From: a virus
DNA length: 34,224 nt
IMG/VR virus record: IMGVR_UViG_3300021433_000013
Coordinates: 1 to 34,224 of that record
Reading direction: 5' to 3' (one strand)
Translations under genes and position numbers: made by a program
Notes under the pieces: model-generated
What the model was told of the DNA's origin: nothing
The model's input: only the letters and a program-made list of their open reading frames with translations
Databases searched by the model: none
In this document: in pieces, positions 8,352 through 17,126 of the stretch
Layout of the letters: every line of letters begins with the position of its first letter
How positions within the stretch are numbered: position 1 is the first letter of the stretch

Positions 8352-8614
8352 TTGTTCCCTCGCTTAGACTTTAGCTGAACCACTTTGTCAACATCGTCAG
8401 ACTCTTTGTCAAGTTTGTCAGACTCTTTGTCAACCTTAGCTGCCGGAACGTCTTTCTGCTCTGCGAACCATACGCCACTCGATATTAATGAGCTAAATTC
8501 GTCATAACTTTTGACAAGCCTTTGACCTGTGCTGTTATAAACAAACGCGCAAAAGTGTTCACGTGAAACAAATCGACCTAGATATAAAACTTGTGTATCA
8601 GTTTGCATAATCAC
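8327..8614 (-). CDS. Small hypothetical late protein with acidic/basic tandem repeat
   Basis: This 95-residue protein lies between the coat gene and the gp4-like gene. Residues 1-58 look folded (LYLGRFVSREHFCAFVYNST). Residues about 60-80 are a charged repeat built on DKES (KVDKESDKLDKESDDVDKVV), and the tail is basic and Gln-rich. The start follows a GAGG signal. A short gene in this place is common in P22-like phages, but I do not recognise the family. It could be a decoration or assembly factor. The repeat may vary in copy number. Confidence 0.55.
   Translation of the reverse strand: MIMQTDTQVLYLGRFVSREHFCAFVYNSTGQRLVKSYDEFSSLISSGVWFAEQKDVPAAKVDKESDKLDKESDDVDKVVQLKSKRGNKCQSLQQQ
8396..8433. 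repeat. Two-copy tandem repeat, 17 bases with 21-base period
   Basis: GTCAGACTCTTTGTCAA occurs at 8396-8412 and again, identically, at 8417-8433. On the minus strand it encodes two DKES heptads of the 95-residue protein. The period is a multiple of three, so gain or loss of a copy would keep the frame. Confidence 0.85.
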
Positions 8615-8620
8615 CTCGTT

Positions 8621-8650
8621 AAAATTGGTACCGCCACTAATGACGGTACC
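8621..8650 (-). terminator. Intrinsic terminator downstream of the coat gene
   Basis: On the minus strand GGTACCGTCA, a TTAG loop and TGGCGGTACC form a 10-base-pair stem (one G-T pair), followed by AATTTT at 8626-8621. A second small hairpin (8659-8673; TTCGCG and CGCGAA around a 3-base loop) directly follows the coat stop. Together they may trim coat-gene readthrough so that coat protein is made in excess. The T run is short, so termination may be partial, which is needed if downstream late genes share the transcript. Confidence 0.6.
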
Positions 8651-8673
8651 ATTCGAGATTCGCGAATCGCGAA

Positions 8674-9915
8674 TTAGCTCATAACAATAACCGCAAACTC
8701 TGGGTTAATTGCCACGCCGCAGATTATGTCCAGACGATCTAACTGAACGTAGTTACGGATGTCAGCACCAAGGGTGTAAGTCAATGCCATTTTGTACAAG
8801 TCAGAGTAAGTCGTAACTGCCTCTACACCACCTTTTAATTCAGTGATAGGAGGAGCTGCGAAAACAATTGACTGGTTTTGGAACGCGATTGACTCATTAT
8901 GGTCATTAGCTAACAATAATTGCGCGCCGTTAGGAATCGCGCCGCTGATGTTCTGACGAGCACCGCTGATAACGATTGTTGGGCTAACAGTAATTGTTGC
9001 TGTACCACCGCCTGAAGCCGTTACAGTTTGAGTAACAACGAACTGAGCTGTTTGTGACAGACTTTCGTAGTTCAATGGGTTAACCATGAACACGCCAGCA
9101 GACACATCGAACTGAACTTTGTCACCAGCATTGAACGCTACTACTGAGGGCACCAATCCAGTCAATGCGATTTGGTTTCCACCAGTGATAGGACCGTTGG
9201 TTACAGTTCCGCCGAGTTTGAACCCAGTTGGAGGTGTACCGCCTGCTTGACCAGCACCAGAGATTTGACGAACCAAGAAGTTAGTCTTGAAGAAGTCAAA
9301 GCCTGCTAAGTGACCGATGAAACCATCCATCAACGCACCGCGGTTAACAGTCATGTTAAATACAGTGTACAAGTCATTCGACAAAGCAGCAGACACTTGA
9401 GGGCTGTTCGCGAAGTAACGGTTGCCGTCTTCAGGAATGCCTAACTCAGTCATGTAAGCGTCAGTGTTCAACACAGTTTGGAAGTCGATAGGAACACCAG
9501 GTGTACCGGTTGTTTGGTAAACAGCTGGTTGGAAATTGGTAGAACAAATGAACTGCTCAACCAAGTTAGCAAGACGTTTAGCGCGTGGCTTCAACATCAT
9601 GTCTAAATAGGGTTGGTCACGAGCGCGATCAAATGTTAATTCCATGCCGTTGAACGATACCATTGAGTGGAACTGAGTATCGATTGTCAAAGGACGAACC
9701 ACTTGGACTACAGCTTCATCAGTCGCAGTAGCACCTTCGCCACCAAGGAATCTTTCTTCCAAACGGTAGTTAATGGTTTGACCAGTTGCGTATTTTAGGT
9801 TACGGAAGTCTGCTTCTAAGTTACGGTTAGCAACTTTAGCAAAGTTTAAATAGTTGATGTAACGGATGAACACTTCATCCAAAATATATTGGGTGGTTTG
9901 AAATATATTGGCCAT
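8674..9915 (-). CDS. Major capsid (coat) protein, P22-like
   Basis: This 413-residue protein has the layout of P22 coat (430 residues). It has an N-terminal helix (MANIFQTTQYILDEVF), an E-loop-like stretch (YRLEERFLGGEGATATDEAV), a long helical spine (PRAKRLANLVEQFICST), an inserted beta domain at about 230-340 in place of the P22 I-domain, and a C-terminal beta segment (YVQLDRLDIICGVAINPEFA). GGAGTG precedes the ATG. It follows the scaffold gene after a 160-base gap (9916-10075), the longest spacing in the head-gene run, so an extra promoter there is possible, though I see no convincing one. Strong local bias towards GC-rich codons fits high expression. Confidence 0.85.
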   Translation of the reverse strand: MANIFQTTQYILDEVFIRYINYLNFAKVANRNLEADFRNLKYATGQTINYRLEERFLGGEGATATDEAVVQVVRPLTIDTQFHSMVSFNGMELTFDRARDQPYLDMMLKPRAKRLANLVEQFICSTNFQPAVYQTTGTPGVPIDFQTVLNTDAYMTELGIPEDGNRYFANSPQVSAALSNDLYTVFNMTVNRGALMDGFIGHLAGFDFFKTNFLVRQISGAGQAGGTPPTGFKLGGTVTNGPITGGNQIALTGLVPSVVAFNAGDKVQFDVSAGVFMVNPLNYESLSQTAQFVVTQTVTASGGGTATITVSPTIVISGARQNISGAIPNGAQLLLANDHNESIAFQNQSIVFAAPPITELKGGVEAVTTYSDLYKMALTYTLGADIRNYVQLDRLDIICGVAINPEFAVIVMS

Positions 9916-10075
9916 GGTGGCACTCCAAAATTAATTGAAGTCTTTGCGGAAGACGGAATACACGCTATAAAAACTAACAACGTGGATCGGCGGCTATCCT
10001 GTTACACACCATGTTTTGATATCAATAGACATCATGTTTGAGCCGAGGGTCGCTCTATACCACTCAGCTCATAGT

Positions 10076-10933
10076 TTAACGCCTAGCACGCTCTTTACGC
10101 AAGCGTTGCTCTTCTTGGCGAATTTGATCGTCAATATTTCTTGTGCGCTCCACCTTCTCAACGACATCTCCTTTCGGAGCTTCGATAGGTCTTGGTGCTT
10201 GGCTCACATTACTACGTGCTTTTCTCATGCGCTCAGCCAATTGTCCCATTTCAACAGCCTGGGTCATTGGATCATTAATCTGCGCAATTCTTTCCAGCTC
10301 TTTGCCTTGTGTCTTGGCGGCAGCATAAATGAAAGCGGCGGGATCATTCATCCCACGAGTTGCCAAAACCATTTGAGGGGTCAGTGCTTTACCATAAACC
10401 ACTTGTTCAAAGTCAGCATATTTAGCAACGCCATCGTTGAACTTAATTTCAAACTGCGCTTGAGCTTCTTGCGCTTGTTGTTGCCAGCGTTGTTGCTGAA
10501 TCTTTTGTTCACGTTTGCTGAGTGTATGGTCAATAAACGATTCAAGTTGTGCTTCCCAATCACCCTCTGGCGCTTGATATTCTGACTCAGGTTGCGCAGG
10601 TTGTTGTGGTTGAAAATCAGACTGCTTCATGCGCGCAACGCGTTCACGAATCATCGCCTCAACTTCAGCCTTTGTGTACACTTTCTCAGGCTTTGGTATT
10701 TCCGTACCATACTCATCAACTTCTGGCGCATCTGTTACTTCTTCTTTAGCATCATTGTTAATTGTTGCGTCACTCGATGAGGTGCTTGCGTCCTGTGCTA
10801 ACGAGGCTTCTGGCTCATCATGTGTTAATTCTTGTGGATCGGCCGCTAGAAATGATGGCGTTTCTTCATTGAATGTCTCAACCAGAAGACTATCAATGTT
10901 ATTCATGTTTCCATTCTTTATTTCTTCACTCAT
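10076..10933 (-). CDS. Scaffolding protein
   Basis: The 285-residue product is highly charged, predicted helical, and free of Cys. The N-terminal 85 residues are acidic and probably disordered. The middle (about 100-180) is Gln-rich coiled coil. The C-terminal end is a basic helix (IDDQIRQEEQRLRKERARR), the part that binds coat protein in P22 scaffold gp8. P22 gp8 has 303 residues. It lies between portal and coat, and its ATG overlaps the portal stop by 4 bases, so the two are translated together. Confidence 0.8.
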   Translation of the reverse strand: MSEEIKNGNMNNIDSLLVETFNEETPSFLAADPQELTHDEPEASLAQDASTSSSDATINNDAKEEVTDAPEVDEYGTEIPKPEKVYTKAEVEAMIRERVARMKQSDFQPQQPAQPESEYQAPEGDWEAQLESFIDHTLSKREQKIQQQRWQQQAQEAQAQFEIKFNDGVAKYADFEQVVYGKALTPQMVLATRGMNDPAAFIYAAAKTQGKELERIAQINDPMTQAVEMGQLAERMRKARSNVSQAPRPIEAPKGDVVEKVERTRNIDDQIRQEEQRLRKERARR

Positions 10934-12990
10934 TGTCTCGCCTCGGGTCGTGGTTTATGTGCGTGGGTAAGCAATCTAACTAAATTATCTGCGTGGGCAA
11001 TTTGTTCATTCGACATGTTGCGTTGAGACTCAGCAATATAACGTAACTCCATTTCCTGAAGCTCTGCTGCTGCTTCTTCACGCTGCGCTTGAATTTCCTG
11101 CCAACGCATAGCAATTTCTTGCTGCGTTTTGTGTCCGTCCATCTGCAATCGTTCTTGGTCTTGTTGTAACTTCTGCTCTTTTAGCTTGAGTTCTTGCATT
11201 TTGAGCATAACCATTGGATCGGGTTCTGGTTTTTTAGGTGGGACAGGCTCGCCAGTCTTACCAGCCTCAATAATTTCAGGCGGAACAATCGTTTTTAGGC
11301 GGTTTCTAAGCTCAATATTGTTCGAAAGAGGCAAGTTTTCCACATAAAGGTCAGCCATTAGGTTAAAAAGCTGTGGATTGTTCTGTAAAACCAATTGCAT
11401 TGAGTTCAATGCTTCTTGTTTCTGTCCTTCCCAACTAGGGCCTGGCACTAAACGAATCGCAAACTTGGCTTTTGACATGTCATGTTGTACACGTCCACCA
11501 AACTCATCCATTGGTTTGTTAATTTCAACAGCAGTACGGCCTTTGTCTTTCAGATTCACGCTAATTGTACGTTGTGTGTCATAGACAACAGGGATTGCTT
11601 CGTTGACTAATTCACCACCAATCGCAATTGCTTTGTTCAAGTTATCAAAAGGGGTATTGGTATTAAATGCGCCACGTTTACCGCGTGCTTCAATAGCTAG
11701 TTTGGATGTCTCATTTCCTTGGTCACCCATCATACTGGCGTACATACCTGTACAGGTTTGAATATCACGTTCAGCTCGTTCGAATTGTTGAACAAGTGAT
11801 TGAGATAATTCTGGTGGGCGTAATTGCATTGGCACAAACCCGCTCTGAGCAGGGTCAAATATCAAACCGCCTTGAACGTTAGACGGATCACGCCAGATTT
11901 GTTGTGTGTCATTACTACGCACGTTCTCTTTGCTCACCAAGAACTGATCGTAACGCCCAATCTTAACAAGGTAAGCGGATTGTGTACCAAGGTAGTTAAT
12001 ATAACGTTGAGCATCTTTGGTATCTTTGAAGAATGGACGGCAAACTTGCGTGCCTTCTTTATTATAGAATGAGCATTGGTCAACAAATGGCATTGGCAAT
12101 TGTTTAAATGGCGTCTTCTCAGAGTCTAATTCCCAGTCGCCAGCAAATAAGAATTTCTTAACAGTGTATCGTGGTGCTTGGCGTTTGATTTCAATCGTCA
12201 CAGGCAAGCCATCATCCAATAACATTTCTTTGTCATCGACCATGATACGCTCAATTAACTTGAACTCATCTTCATCAATCGTGCGGCCATTGCTAAGCTG
12301 ATATAAATTAACAGGGTTATATTTGCGTTCCCAATACGTTACAAGTGTAATTGATTCATCATCATTAAATACGCTTCCTTCTTCTATATTTGAAGGAGGG
12401 ATGGACTGTTCAATCTTCTTACCGTAGATGGCTCTAAACTTGGTACGCGACATACGTGTTCTAAAACCACAAAACATACCATCCGTTTTACATTTGGACA
12501 TCGCCGAATGGTCCCAGAAGCAGCGCGTAGGAATGACTATTTCTTTGAATCTTAACACCTGGTTGAAGCTATACTCATCTTCATATTCTGTGTCGACATA
12601 ATACGCACCATATCCACCGGTGATGGCACAGTTAAATGCGCATTGGAACACTTCTTTTGTACGGCTATCAAAGGTAATTTCATCAACCAACGCTTCATAG
12701 ATATCAATCAATTCAGTTGGCATTTCTTCGCTCTTTGGGACGCACTCAAGGCTCGGTGTATTTTGTTGCTGTTCGCCCAGAAGATAGTTAGCCATGGGAG
12801 CGAGCTTATTAAACGTCAATGGAATCTTTTTATAGGTCTCAAAGACTCGTGCTTCTTCATCGAGCCATTGGTTTCCCCAGATGAATTGCGTATATTCGTT
12901 ATAAGTATTTTTATTATCGTGCCAATAATTCTCGAAAGTTTCTATTTTCGAGTTAATTTCTTGTGCTTTCTCTGGGTTCTTACGCGGCAT
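10930..12990 (-). CDS. Portal protein, P22 gp1-like
   Basis: The 686-residue length compares with 725 for P22 gp1. The N-terminal part (FENYWHDNKNTYNEYTQFIW) and the core are typical of this portal class. The core includes LLGEQQQNTPSLE, the WDHSA segment and ERDIQTCTGMY. Residues about 590-660 form a long Gln/Glu/Lys coiled coil (KMQELKLKEQKLQQDQERLQ), equivalent to the barrel helix that reaches into the P22 capsid. The dodecameric portal forms the DNA channel and docks the terminase encoded next upstream. Confidence 0.8.
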   Translation of the reverse strand: MPRKNPEKAQEINSKIETFENYWHDNKNTYNEYTQFIWGNQWLDEEARVFETYKKIPLTFNKLAPMANYLLGEQQQNTPSLECVPKSEEMPTELIDIYEALVDEITFDSRTKEVFQCAFNCAITGGYGAYYVDTEYEDEYSFNQVLRFKEIVIPTRCFWDHSAMSKCKTDGMFCGFRTRMSRTKFRAIYGKKIEQSIPPSNIEEGSVFNDDESITLVTYWERKYNPVNLYQLSNGRTIDEDEFKLIERIMVDDKEMLLDDGLPVTIEIKRQAPRYTVKKFLFAGDWELDSEKTPFKQLPMPFVDQCSFYNKEGTQVCRPFFKDTKDAQRYINYLGTQSAYLVKIGRYDQFLVSKENVRSNDTQQIWRDPSNVQGGLIFDPAQSGFVPMQLRPPELSQSLVQQFERAERDIQTCTGMYASMMGDQGNETSKLAIEARGKRGAFNTNTPFDNLNKAIAIGGELVNEAIPVVYDTQRTISVNLKDKGRTAVEINKPMDEFGGRVQHDMSKAKFAIRLVPGPSWEGQKQEALNSMQLVLQNNPQLFNLMADLYVENLPLSNNIELRNRLKTIVPPEIIEAGKTGEPVPPKKPEPDPMVMLKMQELKLKEQKLQQDQERLQMDGHKTQQEIAMRWQEIQAQREEAAAELQEMELRYIAESQRNMSNEQIAHADNLVRLLTHAHKPRPEARQ

Positions 12991-13045
12991 AACATTAATC
13001 CCATCAGTTATATTGCAATTAGTGTATCAGATTCTAGTTTATCAC

Positions 13046-15379
13046 TCACGTAAACATCTTTTGATGCTGTTCAGCTATCATATTTGGTTTAAAACTTGTT
13101 TCCCCAGTGTATTGCCCATAAGCAAACGTTAACATCAGAGCGTCGGCACAGTCACAAGATGGCATTCCGCGCTTCTTGAGGTCGTCTTTACTTTCGATGA
13201 GCATTTGTCCATTACTTCGATGCTTGTAGCCAAGGCCACAAAGGTCAGTGTGGAGTTCGTCGCTATCGGGAATTTGTACAGGAATCTCTCCCATGAACCA
13301 GTCTCGCATTTCTGACCATAGCTCAGCTCTAAGATTACCGAACCGCTCCTTGTCGTTGGCACTTCTCGCCACATTAATTCCTTCGACACATTGATACCCC
13401 ATTTCTTGCAGTCTATCCACAACGCCTGCGCCAATACCGATACAGTCGATGAACACTTTAAGTGGGCGTAATTCATCGATCATACGTTTCAATCTTCCCG
13501 CCAGTTCCATTGTATTGTAATTGCGTAATATTTCTAAATCATACGCAACCCGAGATTTACGCTTAATAATAACGCAACGGTCATTATCGCCGATAGCAGG
13601 GTCCACTCCAATAATAAGCGGGGTGGTGATTTGCGTTTCGATTTTAGAACGCCGAGCAGCGAGTACATAACTGCTAGATATAAAAGTATCATCAACAGGA
13701 TTGAGGAACGCATCGTTAGCACAGCAAGGGTACTCCTGGTTGAAGAGCTTCACGCCTAAGTCATGGTCGGCTGAGAACTGACCAATCTTGAACCGTCGCC
13801 AATAGATGTGCTCACGCGTCATGCCATTGTGACTGTAGATATCCATTAGCTTTTCTTCGTCTTCTGTGAGGTCAATTTCATCTGGCTTTTGGCTGAAGAA
13901 TGTTCGGTACTCAGGTTGCCAGTACCAAGGAACGAAGATAGCTTGAAAGTCTGAGCGTCCTTGTTCGGCTGAAACCCAACCCGAGTGGTAGAAGTTTCCG
14001 ATGCCATTGGCTGTTGATTCGAGAATAATCTCAGTGTCGTTTTGGTCGCCGACTGCTTGCATTAATCCTTGGGCGTGTTCGGCGGCGTTTGGCCAGAAGG
14101 CGACTTCTGAACCATGTAGTAGTTGAACAGTTTGAGATCGACCAGTCCCTTTAGAACCAGCTGTTCCAATCGCATATCCGCTATCGATGGAATCAAAACG
14201 CAACTCTTTAACTGAGTCTCGTCCAGCACGTGGACATAGCCCACTGGGTAGATGTTCATAATACCTCTTCGTCATTTCAAATAGATTCTTAGTCGCTGCT
14301 GATTCATGCGTCAATATGAATGTCTTAATACCACGGTTAGTAATCGTCTTGTGGAAGTAGCGGGCCTGAACGTATGTTGAGTTGTGTGAAACTAGGCCTT
14401 GGCAAATATAAGTTTTAGTACTGGTCTGTAAGTCCACAACAACAATTTCACCCAAAGATTTAATGGAAACCACCTTGGCCCATGGCTTAATCCCAGAAGT
14501 CGCTGCTTTCCCAGGCAATTCATGACCGACATGCCATTCATCATTAGTAAATCTTGTTGGTCTACATCTAGCGAATAATTCCATTAAATAAGGCAACCTA
14601 TGAATATCTAATCTATGTACAGGTTTATCGCCTAATTTATTTTTTTGACCGCATTTAGTACGCCTATCAATCACTTCACAATATGGGATATCTCTTTTAT
14701 TAAAATACTCTTTTATACGTGCAAGAATTATACCATCAGTTTGATGTATACTTAATCGTTTGGCTCCTTTAGACCCTCTCTGACTGCCTTCGCCATCAAT
14801 AATACCTGCAATCCATCCATCTTCATGAGTTAAACAATCATAATTAGGTGGACGAGCAGCTATTCTAATAACATCACCGACAATCAAGTCACCAATCTGT
14901 CTCCATTGCTGATCGTCGCCACCGCGTTTTCTCGATAGCATTCGATGATCGCCCGTGACTTCTAGTCTTGCACCATTGTCTAAGACCACTTCGAAAGCCT
15001 CTTTTATAAACTCGCGTTTCTCTTCAACAATACAAGTTCTAAACTTACGAGATTGTTTTCTCCCTACTTGAGTTAATCCTGGAGACTCTTCATCACAAGC
15101 AACAAGCTTATCACCAATCTGAATATCCCCTATTTTTAACCACCTATAATCAGACGTTAACACTTGCATATTTTTTGACCAGCAGCACCCTTGTTGCCGA
15201 CCTTTCAGGATATAGGCGCGTATCTTCCCGCGCTCTTCGAGCTGCGCTTCGAGGCGTTCGTGAATATAAGTTTGGGCGCGATTAAGTTCGAAGGGTATAA
15301 TTTCACCTGACTTTGTACGTATCTTGAAGAAGTTCTCAGAGAAGAACTTGAAGTCTTTAAGTTTGTTGAGGTCTGTCAT
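13046..15379 (-). CDS. terL: Terminase large subunit interrupted by an intein
   Basis: The 777-residue precursor is a packaging ATPase-nuclease split by a 268-residue intein (residues 66-333). After splicing the host protein has 509 residues. The Walker A motif is formed only by splicing: GRQQGC (60-65) joins ST (334-335). Further motifs are SEVAFW (424-429), the coupling motif ESTANG (454-459), and nuclease acidic residues in GVDPA (D593), FIDCIG (D645) and CDCADALML (D743/D746). The start overlaps the preceding gene by 23 bases. It lies immediately upstream of the portal gene. Without splicing the ATPase would be dead, so packaging depends on intein activity. Confidence 0.88.
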   Translation of the reverse strand: MTDLNKLKDFKFFSENFFKIRTKSGEIIPFELNRAQTYIHERLEAQLEERGKIRAYILKGRQQGCCWSKNMQVLTSDYRWLKIGDIQIGDKLVACDEESPGLTQVGRKQSRKFRTCIVEEKREFIKEAFEVVLDNGARLEVTGDHRMLSRKRGGDDQQWRQIGDLIVGDVIRIAARPPNYDCLTHEDGWIAGIIDGEGSQRGSKGAKRLSIHQTDGIILARIKEYFNKRDIPYCEVIDRRTKCGQKNKLGDKPVHRLDIHRLPYLMELFARCRPTRFTNDEWHVGHELPGKAATSGIKPWAKVVSIKSLGEIVVVDLQTSTKTYICQGLVSHNSTYVQARYFHKTITNRGIKTFILTHESAATKNLFEMTKRYYEHLPSGLCPRAGRDSVKELRFDSIDSGYAIGTAGSKGTGRSQTVQLLHGSEVAFWPNAAEHAQGLMQAVGDQNDTEIILESTANGIGNFYHSGWVSAEQGRSDFQAIFVPWYWQPEYRTFFSQKPDEIDLTEDEEKLMDIYSHNGMTREHIYWRRFKIGQFSADHDLGVKLFNQEYPCCANDAFLNPVDDTFISSSYVLAARRSKIETQITTPLIIGVDPAIGDNDRCVIIKRKSRVAYDLEILRNYNTMELAGRLKRMIDELRPLKVFIDCIGIGAGVVDRLQEMGYQCVEGINVARSANDKERFGNLRAELWSEMRDWFMGEIPVQIPDSDELHTDLCGLGYKHRSNGQMLIESKDDLKKRGMPSCDCADALMLTFAYGQYTGETSFKPNMIAEQHQKMFT
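14381..15184 (-). mobile_element. Intein (LAGLIDADG type) inserted in the TerL Walker A motif
   Basis: The element encodes C66 to N333 of the terL product. Block A starts CWSKNMQVLT and continues DIQIGDKLVA. Block B holds LEVTGDHRM (Thr142 and His145). A single LAGLIDADG-like motif is GWIAGIIDGEG (189-199). The C-terminal blocks are VVDLQTSTKTYICQG and GLVSHN, with extein +1 Ser334. All class 1 splicing residues (Cys1, TxxH, His-Asn, Ser+1) are present, so splicing should work. Only one clear LAGLIDADG motif is visible, so the endonuclease may be reduced or may dimerise. The flanking residues rejoin as GRQQGC-STYVQ. Confidence 0.88.
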
Positions 15380-15578
15380 TCTGCGCCTGTAGTTTACGTA
15401 GAAAGACTAGTTTCTGCTCTTCAACCAATTCACGCAAGCACTCATTCCCCATGTGTTTGATTGAGCCTTTATATTGCATTGCTTCAAGCATCATCAATAA
15501 GTGCGCCCGCATATTCTGATGTTCTTCGACTTTAGTTATGGGGTCGACGTTCTCTTTGGGCTTAATGATTTCTGGCAT
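15357..15578 (-). CDS. Small hypothetical protein upstream of terL
   Basis: This 73-residue charged, mostly helical protein (for example HLLMMLEAMQYK and LRELVEEQKLVFLRKLQ) overlaps terL by 23 bases and the preceding gene by one base (TAATG). That is tight translational coupling. It has no recognisable domain. Co-translation with TerL suggests a helper role in packaging, which is inference from position only. Confidence 0.6.
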   Translation of the reverse strand: MPEIIKPKENVDPITKVEEHQNMRAHLLMMLEAMQYKGSIKHMGNECLRELVEEQKLVFLRKLQAQNDRPQQT

Positions 15579-15778
15579 TATGACAAGACCTTATTCTGAA
15601 CAATCTTGTTTAACGCTTCGATACGCTTGAATGCCTCCTCGATGTAATGAGTCAGCTGACCGAATTGATGTTGAAGGGTAACGAATTGTTTGAGGAGATC
15701 TACCATTTCCATCTGCGATACAGATGCGTCCTTAACTTCTTTTAACTCTAATATTGGTTGCGTCATGCGTTCACTCAC
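15578..15778 (-). CDS. Small hypothetical coiled-coil protein
   Basis: The 66-residue product is largely one amphipathic helix (QMEMVDLLKQFVTLQHQFGQ, then YIEEAFKRIEALNKIVQNK) that could form a coiled coil. Its TAA shares a base with the ATG of the next gene. I do not recognise the family. It is the first gene after the 311-base gap that separates it from the small terminase block. Confidence 0.6.
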   Translation of the reverse strand: MSERMTQPILELKEVKDASVSQMEMVDLLKQFVTLQHQFGQLTHYIEEAFKRIEALNKIVQNKVLS

Positions 15779-16089
15779 AATTTAGAGCGGGCGATTTGTG
15801 CTTGTCGCAGACAGAGGCCTACCCGCTTATACTCTAAGTCATCACGTCATCCAGGTGTCCTGGTCATTTGGATGATCTCTTGTCGCTTCTACGACTTCCC
15901 CGTGACGGCTATCCCGCCTGAGATGACTAACTTAATTGGCGAATGGTGGAGAGTTTCACTCCAGAAGGTAATACGCACATGCGCGATAATACGTATTACA
16001 TCGACAGCTTATTATGGCTCCAATCTCATAACTATCAGGATAACTAGCTGACACCTGAATCGTAGTTATGCCGTTTCCGGTCATATTCT
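15779..16089. other. 311-base gap between packaging genes with several inverted repeats
   Basis: I find no convincing gene here. A 42-codon minus frame (15956-16084) lacks a ribosome-binding site. The stretch holds CCAGG-TGT-CCTGG at 15851-15863, enclosed by TCATCC and GGATGA, and the hairpin at 15968-15999. Possible roles are a packaging recognition site near the small terminase gene or a structured leader for the terL operon. No tRNA cloverleaf can be drawn on either strand. Confidence 0.45.
15968..15999. repeat. Inverted repeat containing a perfect 12-base palindrome
   Basis: GTAATACG (15968-15975) and CGTATTAC (15992-15999) are perfect inverted copies separated by 16 bases. The right arm is nested in the perfect palindrome TAATACGTATTA (15987-15998). 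No T run follows on either strand, so a terminator is unlikely. Protein binding (terminase or regulator) is a reasonable guess. Confidence 0.6.
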
Positions 16090-16329
16090 TTAAACCTGTT
16101 CATAAGTTTCTTCAAATATATCACGCTTACATGGATATAATTCGCCTTTAACACCTTTGATTATATAATCACCAAGGCTGGCGGCCATATCACCTTCTAG
16201 TGTTTTGATTACAAGCCAATGATGCTCAGTATTAACGTAGTAATCAGATCCGATGAACCATTCCGGGAAATCATCATAGCCATATTTGAACGCTTCAATA
16301 ACAATCGGTTTCTTTCTGTATTGCATCAA
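16090..16329 (-). CDS. Conserved phage protein with [11 protein letters not shown] motif
   Basis: The 79-residue product begins [14 protein letters not shown] and contains [20 protein letters not shown] near its end. This layout is a very common small phage protein found in many Gram-negative and Gram-positive phages. Its function is unknown to me. It starts within the stop of the small terminase gene (4-base overlap). Confidence 0.75.
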   Translation of the reverse strand: MMQYRKKPIVIEAFKYGYDDFPEWFIGSDYYVNTEHHWLVIKTLEGDMAASLGDYIIKGVKGELYPCKRDIFEETYEQV

Positions 16330-16679
16330 ACCTTATCCAACAACTTCTCAATCAATGTATCACGCGAGTCTTTGGGAGCAGCCTCACTGTAGTCATCACG
16401 AAAGCGATTCTTCATCGTAAATTGCCATGTAGAACCAGCAAACTTTTCTAGATTACCTACAACGCCATCTTTACCGACGTTCTCCCACCACTTCTGAGAG
16501 AGCTTCTCGCCTTTCTTGGCGATACGACTGAAAGGATGCTCTTTGTCATCCTTCCATCGATAGTAAGTCTCGCGTGAAATATCTAGGTCGCAACAAACAG
16601 ATGTAATGCTATCGCCATTCTTAAAGCCATTCAGCGCGACTTCATCCATCCAAGGTTCATATTTGTCTTCAAAGAGCAT
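16326..16679 (-). CDS. terS: Terminase small subunit
   Basis: The 117-residue protein begins with a helix-turn-helix ([31 protein letters not shown], residues about 13-46), which would recognise the packaging site. The C-terminal part, [20 protein letters not shown], is typical of small terminase subunits. Small terminases bind viral DNA as rings and hand it to TerL. It lies in the head of the late operon, separated from terL by three small genes and a 311-base gap. The HTH is clear; the TerS name rests on the C-terminal pattern and position. Confidence 0.75.
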   Translation of the reverse strand: MLFEDKYEPWMDEVALNGFKNGDSITSVCCDLDISRETYYRWKDDKEHPFSRIAKKGEKLSQKWWENVGKDGVVGNLEKFAGSTWQFTMKNRFRDDYSEAAPKDSRDTLIEKLLDKV

Positions 16680-16708
16680 GATAAAAACCTTTTATTGTCA
16701 TACGACAG

Positions 16709-16921
16709 TTATTCGCCTTTGCCCATTGGCTGAACATTGCGTTTAGCACCTTGCATTTTAGCATCAGGGTACTTCGCTTGCTTGTCAGCTTTCTCATTCC
16801 AAGCAGGATATTCGCTCATGCGATTCATTTCATCTACGTTACGCTTGTAAGCAGACGGCATGCAATACGCTTCATTCTCAACAGTGCCTTGGGCGCTGTA
16901 ACTTGGGCCGTAATCGCTCAT
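16709..16921 (-). CDS. Small hypothetical protein, basic and hydrophilic
   Basis: The 70-residue product (starting [20 protein letters not shown]) is rich in Lys, Asn, Tyr and Met with no hydrophobic core, so it may be disordered. GGAG lies 8 bases upstream of the ATG. It follows the 36-residue gene by 3 bases and precedes terS, so it is in the late leftward unit. No family is recognised. Confidence 0.6.
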   Translation of the reverse strand: MSDYGPSYSAQGTVENEAYCMPSAYKRNVDEMNRMSEYPAWNEKADKQAKYPDAKMQGAKRNVQPMGKGE

Positions 16922-16924
16922 GGT

Positions 16925-17035
16925 TTAAACTCCATATGTTTGTTTAAGAGCATTAATCAAAATTGTAACCGAGTCTAGGTAATCCTGCAACGCTTTGAGG
17001 TCAGCTACATCGCCACCAAATGGATGATACTCCAT
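16925..17035 (-). CDS. Small hypothetical protein, 36 residues
   Basis: The start is taken at ATG 17035, preceded by GGGG 7 bases upstream. A longer frame back to TTG 17140 would begin inside a promoter -35 box and is rejected. The product starts MEYHPFGGDVADLKALQDYL and ends in a helix. It is the first gene of the leftward late module in this region. No function is known to me. Confidence 0.5.
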   Translation of the reverse strand: MEYHPFGGDVADLKALQDYLDSVTILINALKQTYGV

Positions 17036-17126
17036 ATTTATCCCCAAAATCTGTGAGTAACTCTGTGGATATTGTACCACATCCCCCACCCATATTACAT
17101 TTTCTTCTGTGTACAAATAATATCTA

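Noticed and set aside
13041-13050. Isolated iteron-like ATCACTCACG at the terL stop
   Set aside because: A single match with no partner repeats; likely chance.
15758-16051. Plus-strand frame of 97 codons in the terS-terL gap
   Set aside because: No ribosome-binding site, odd composition (many Arg, Ile, Cys), against the direction of both flanking genes and across the palindromic repeats.
15956-16084. Minus-strand 42-codon frame in the same gap
   Set aside because: No Shine-Dalgarno, no recognisable protein pattern; spans the inverted repeats.
15779-16089. tRNA gene
   Set aside because: No cloverleaf with T-loop GTTCRA pattern could be drawn on either strand.
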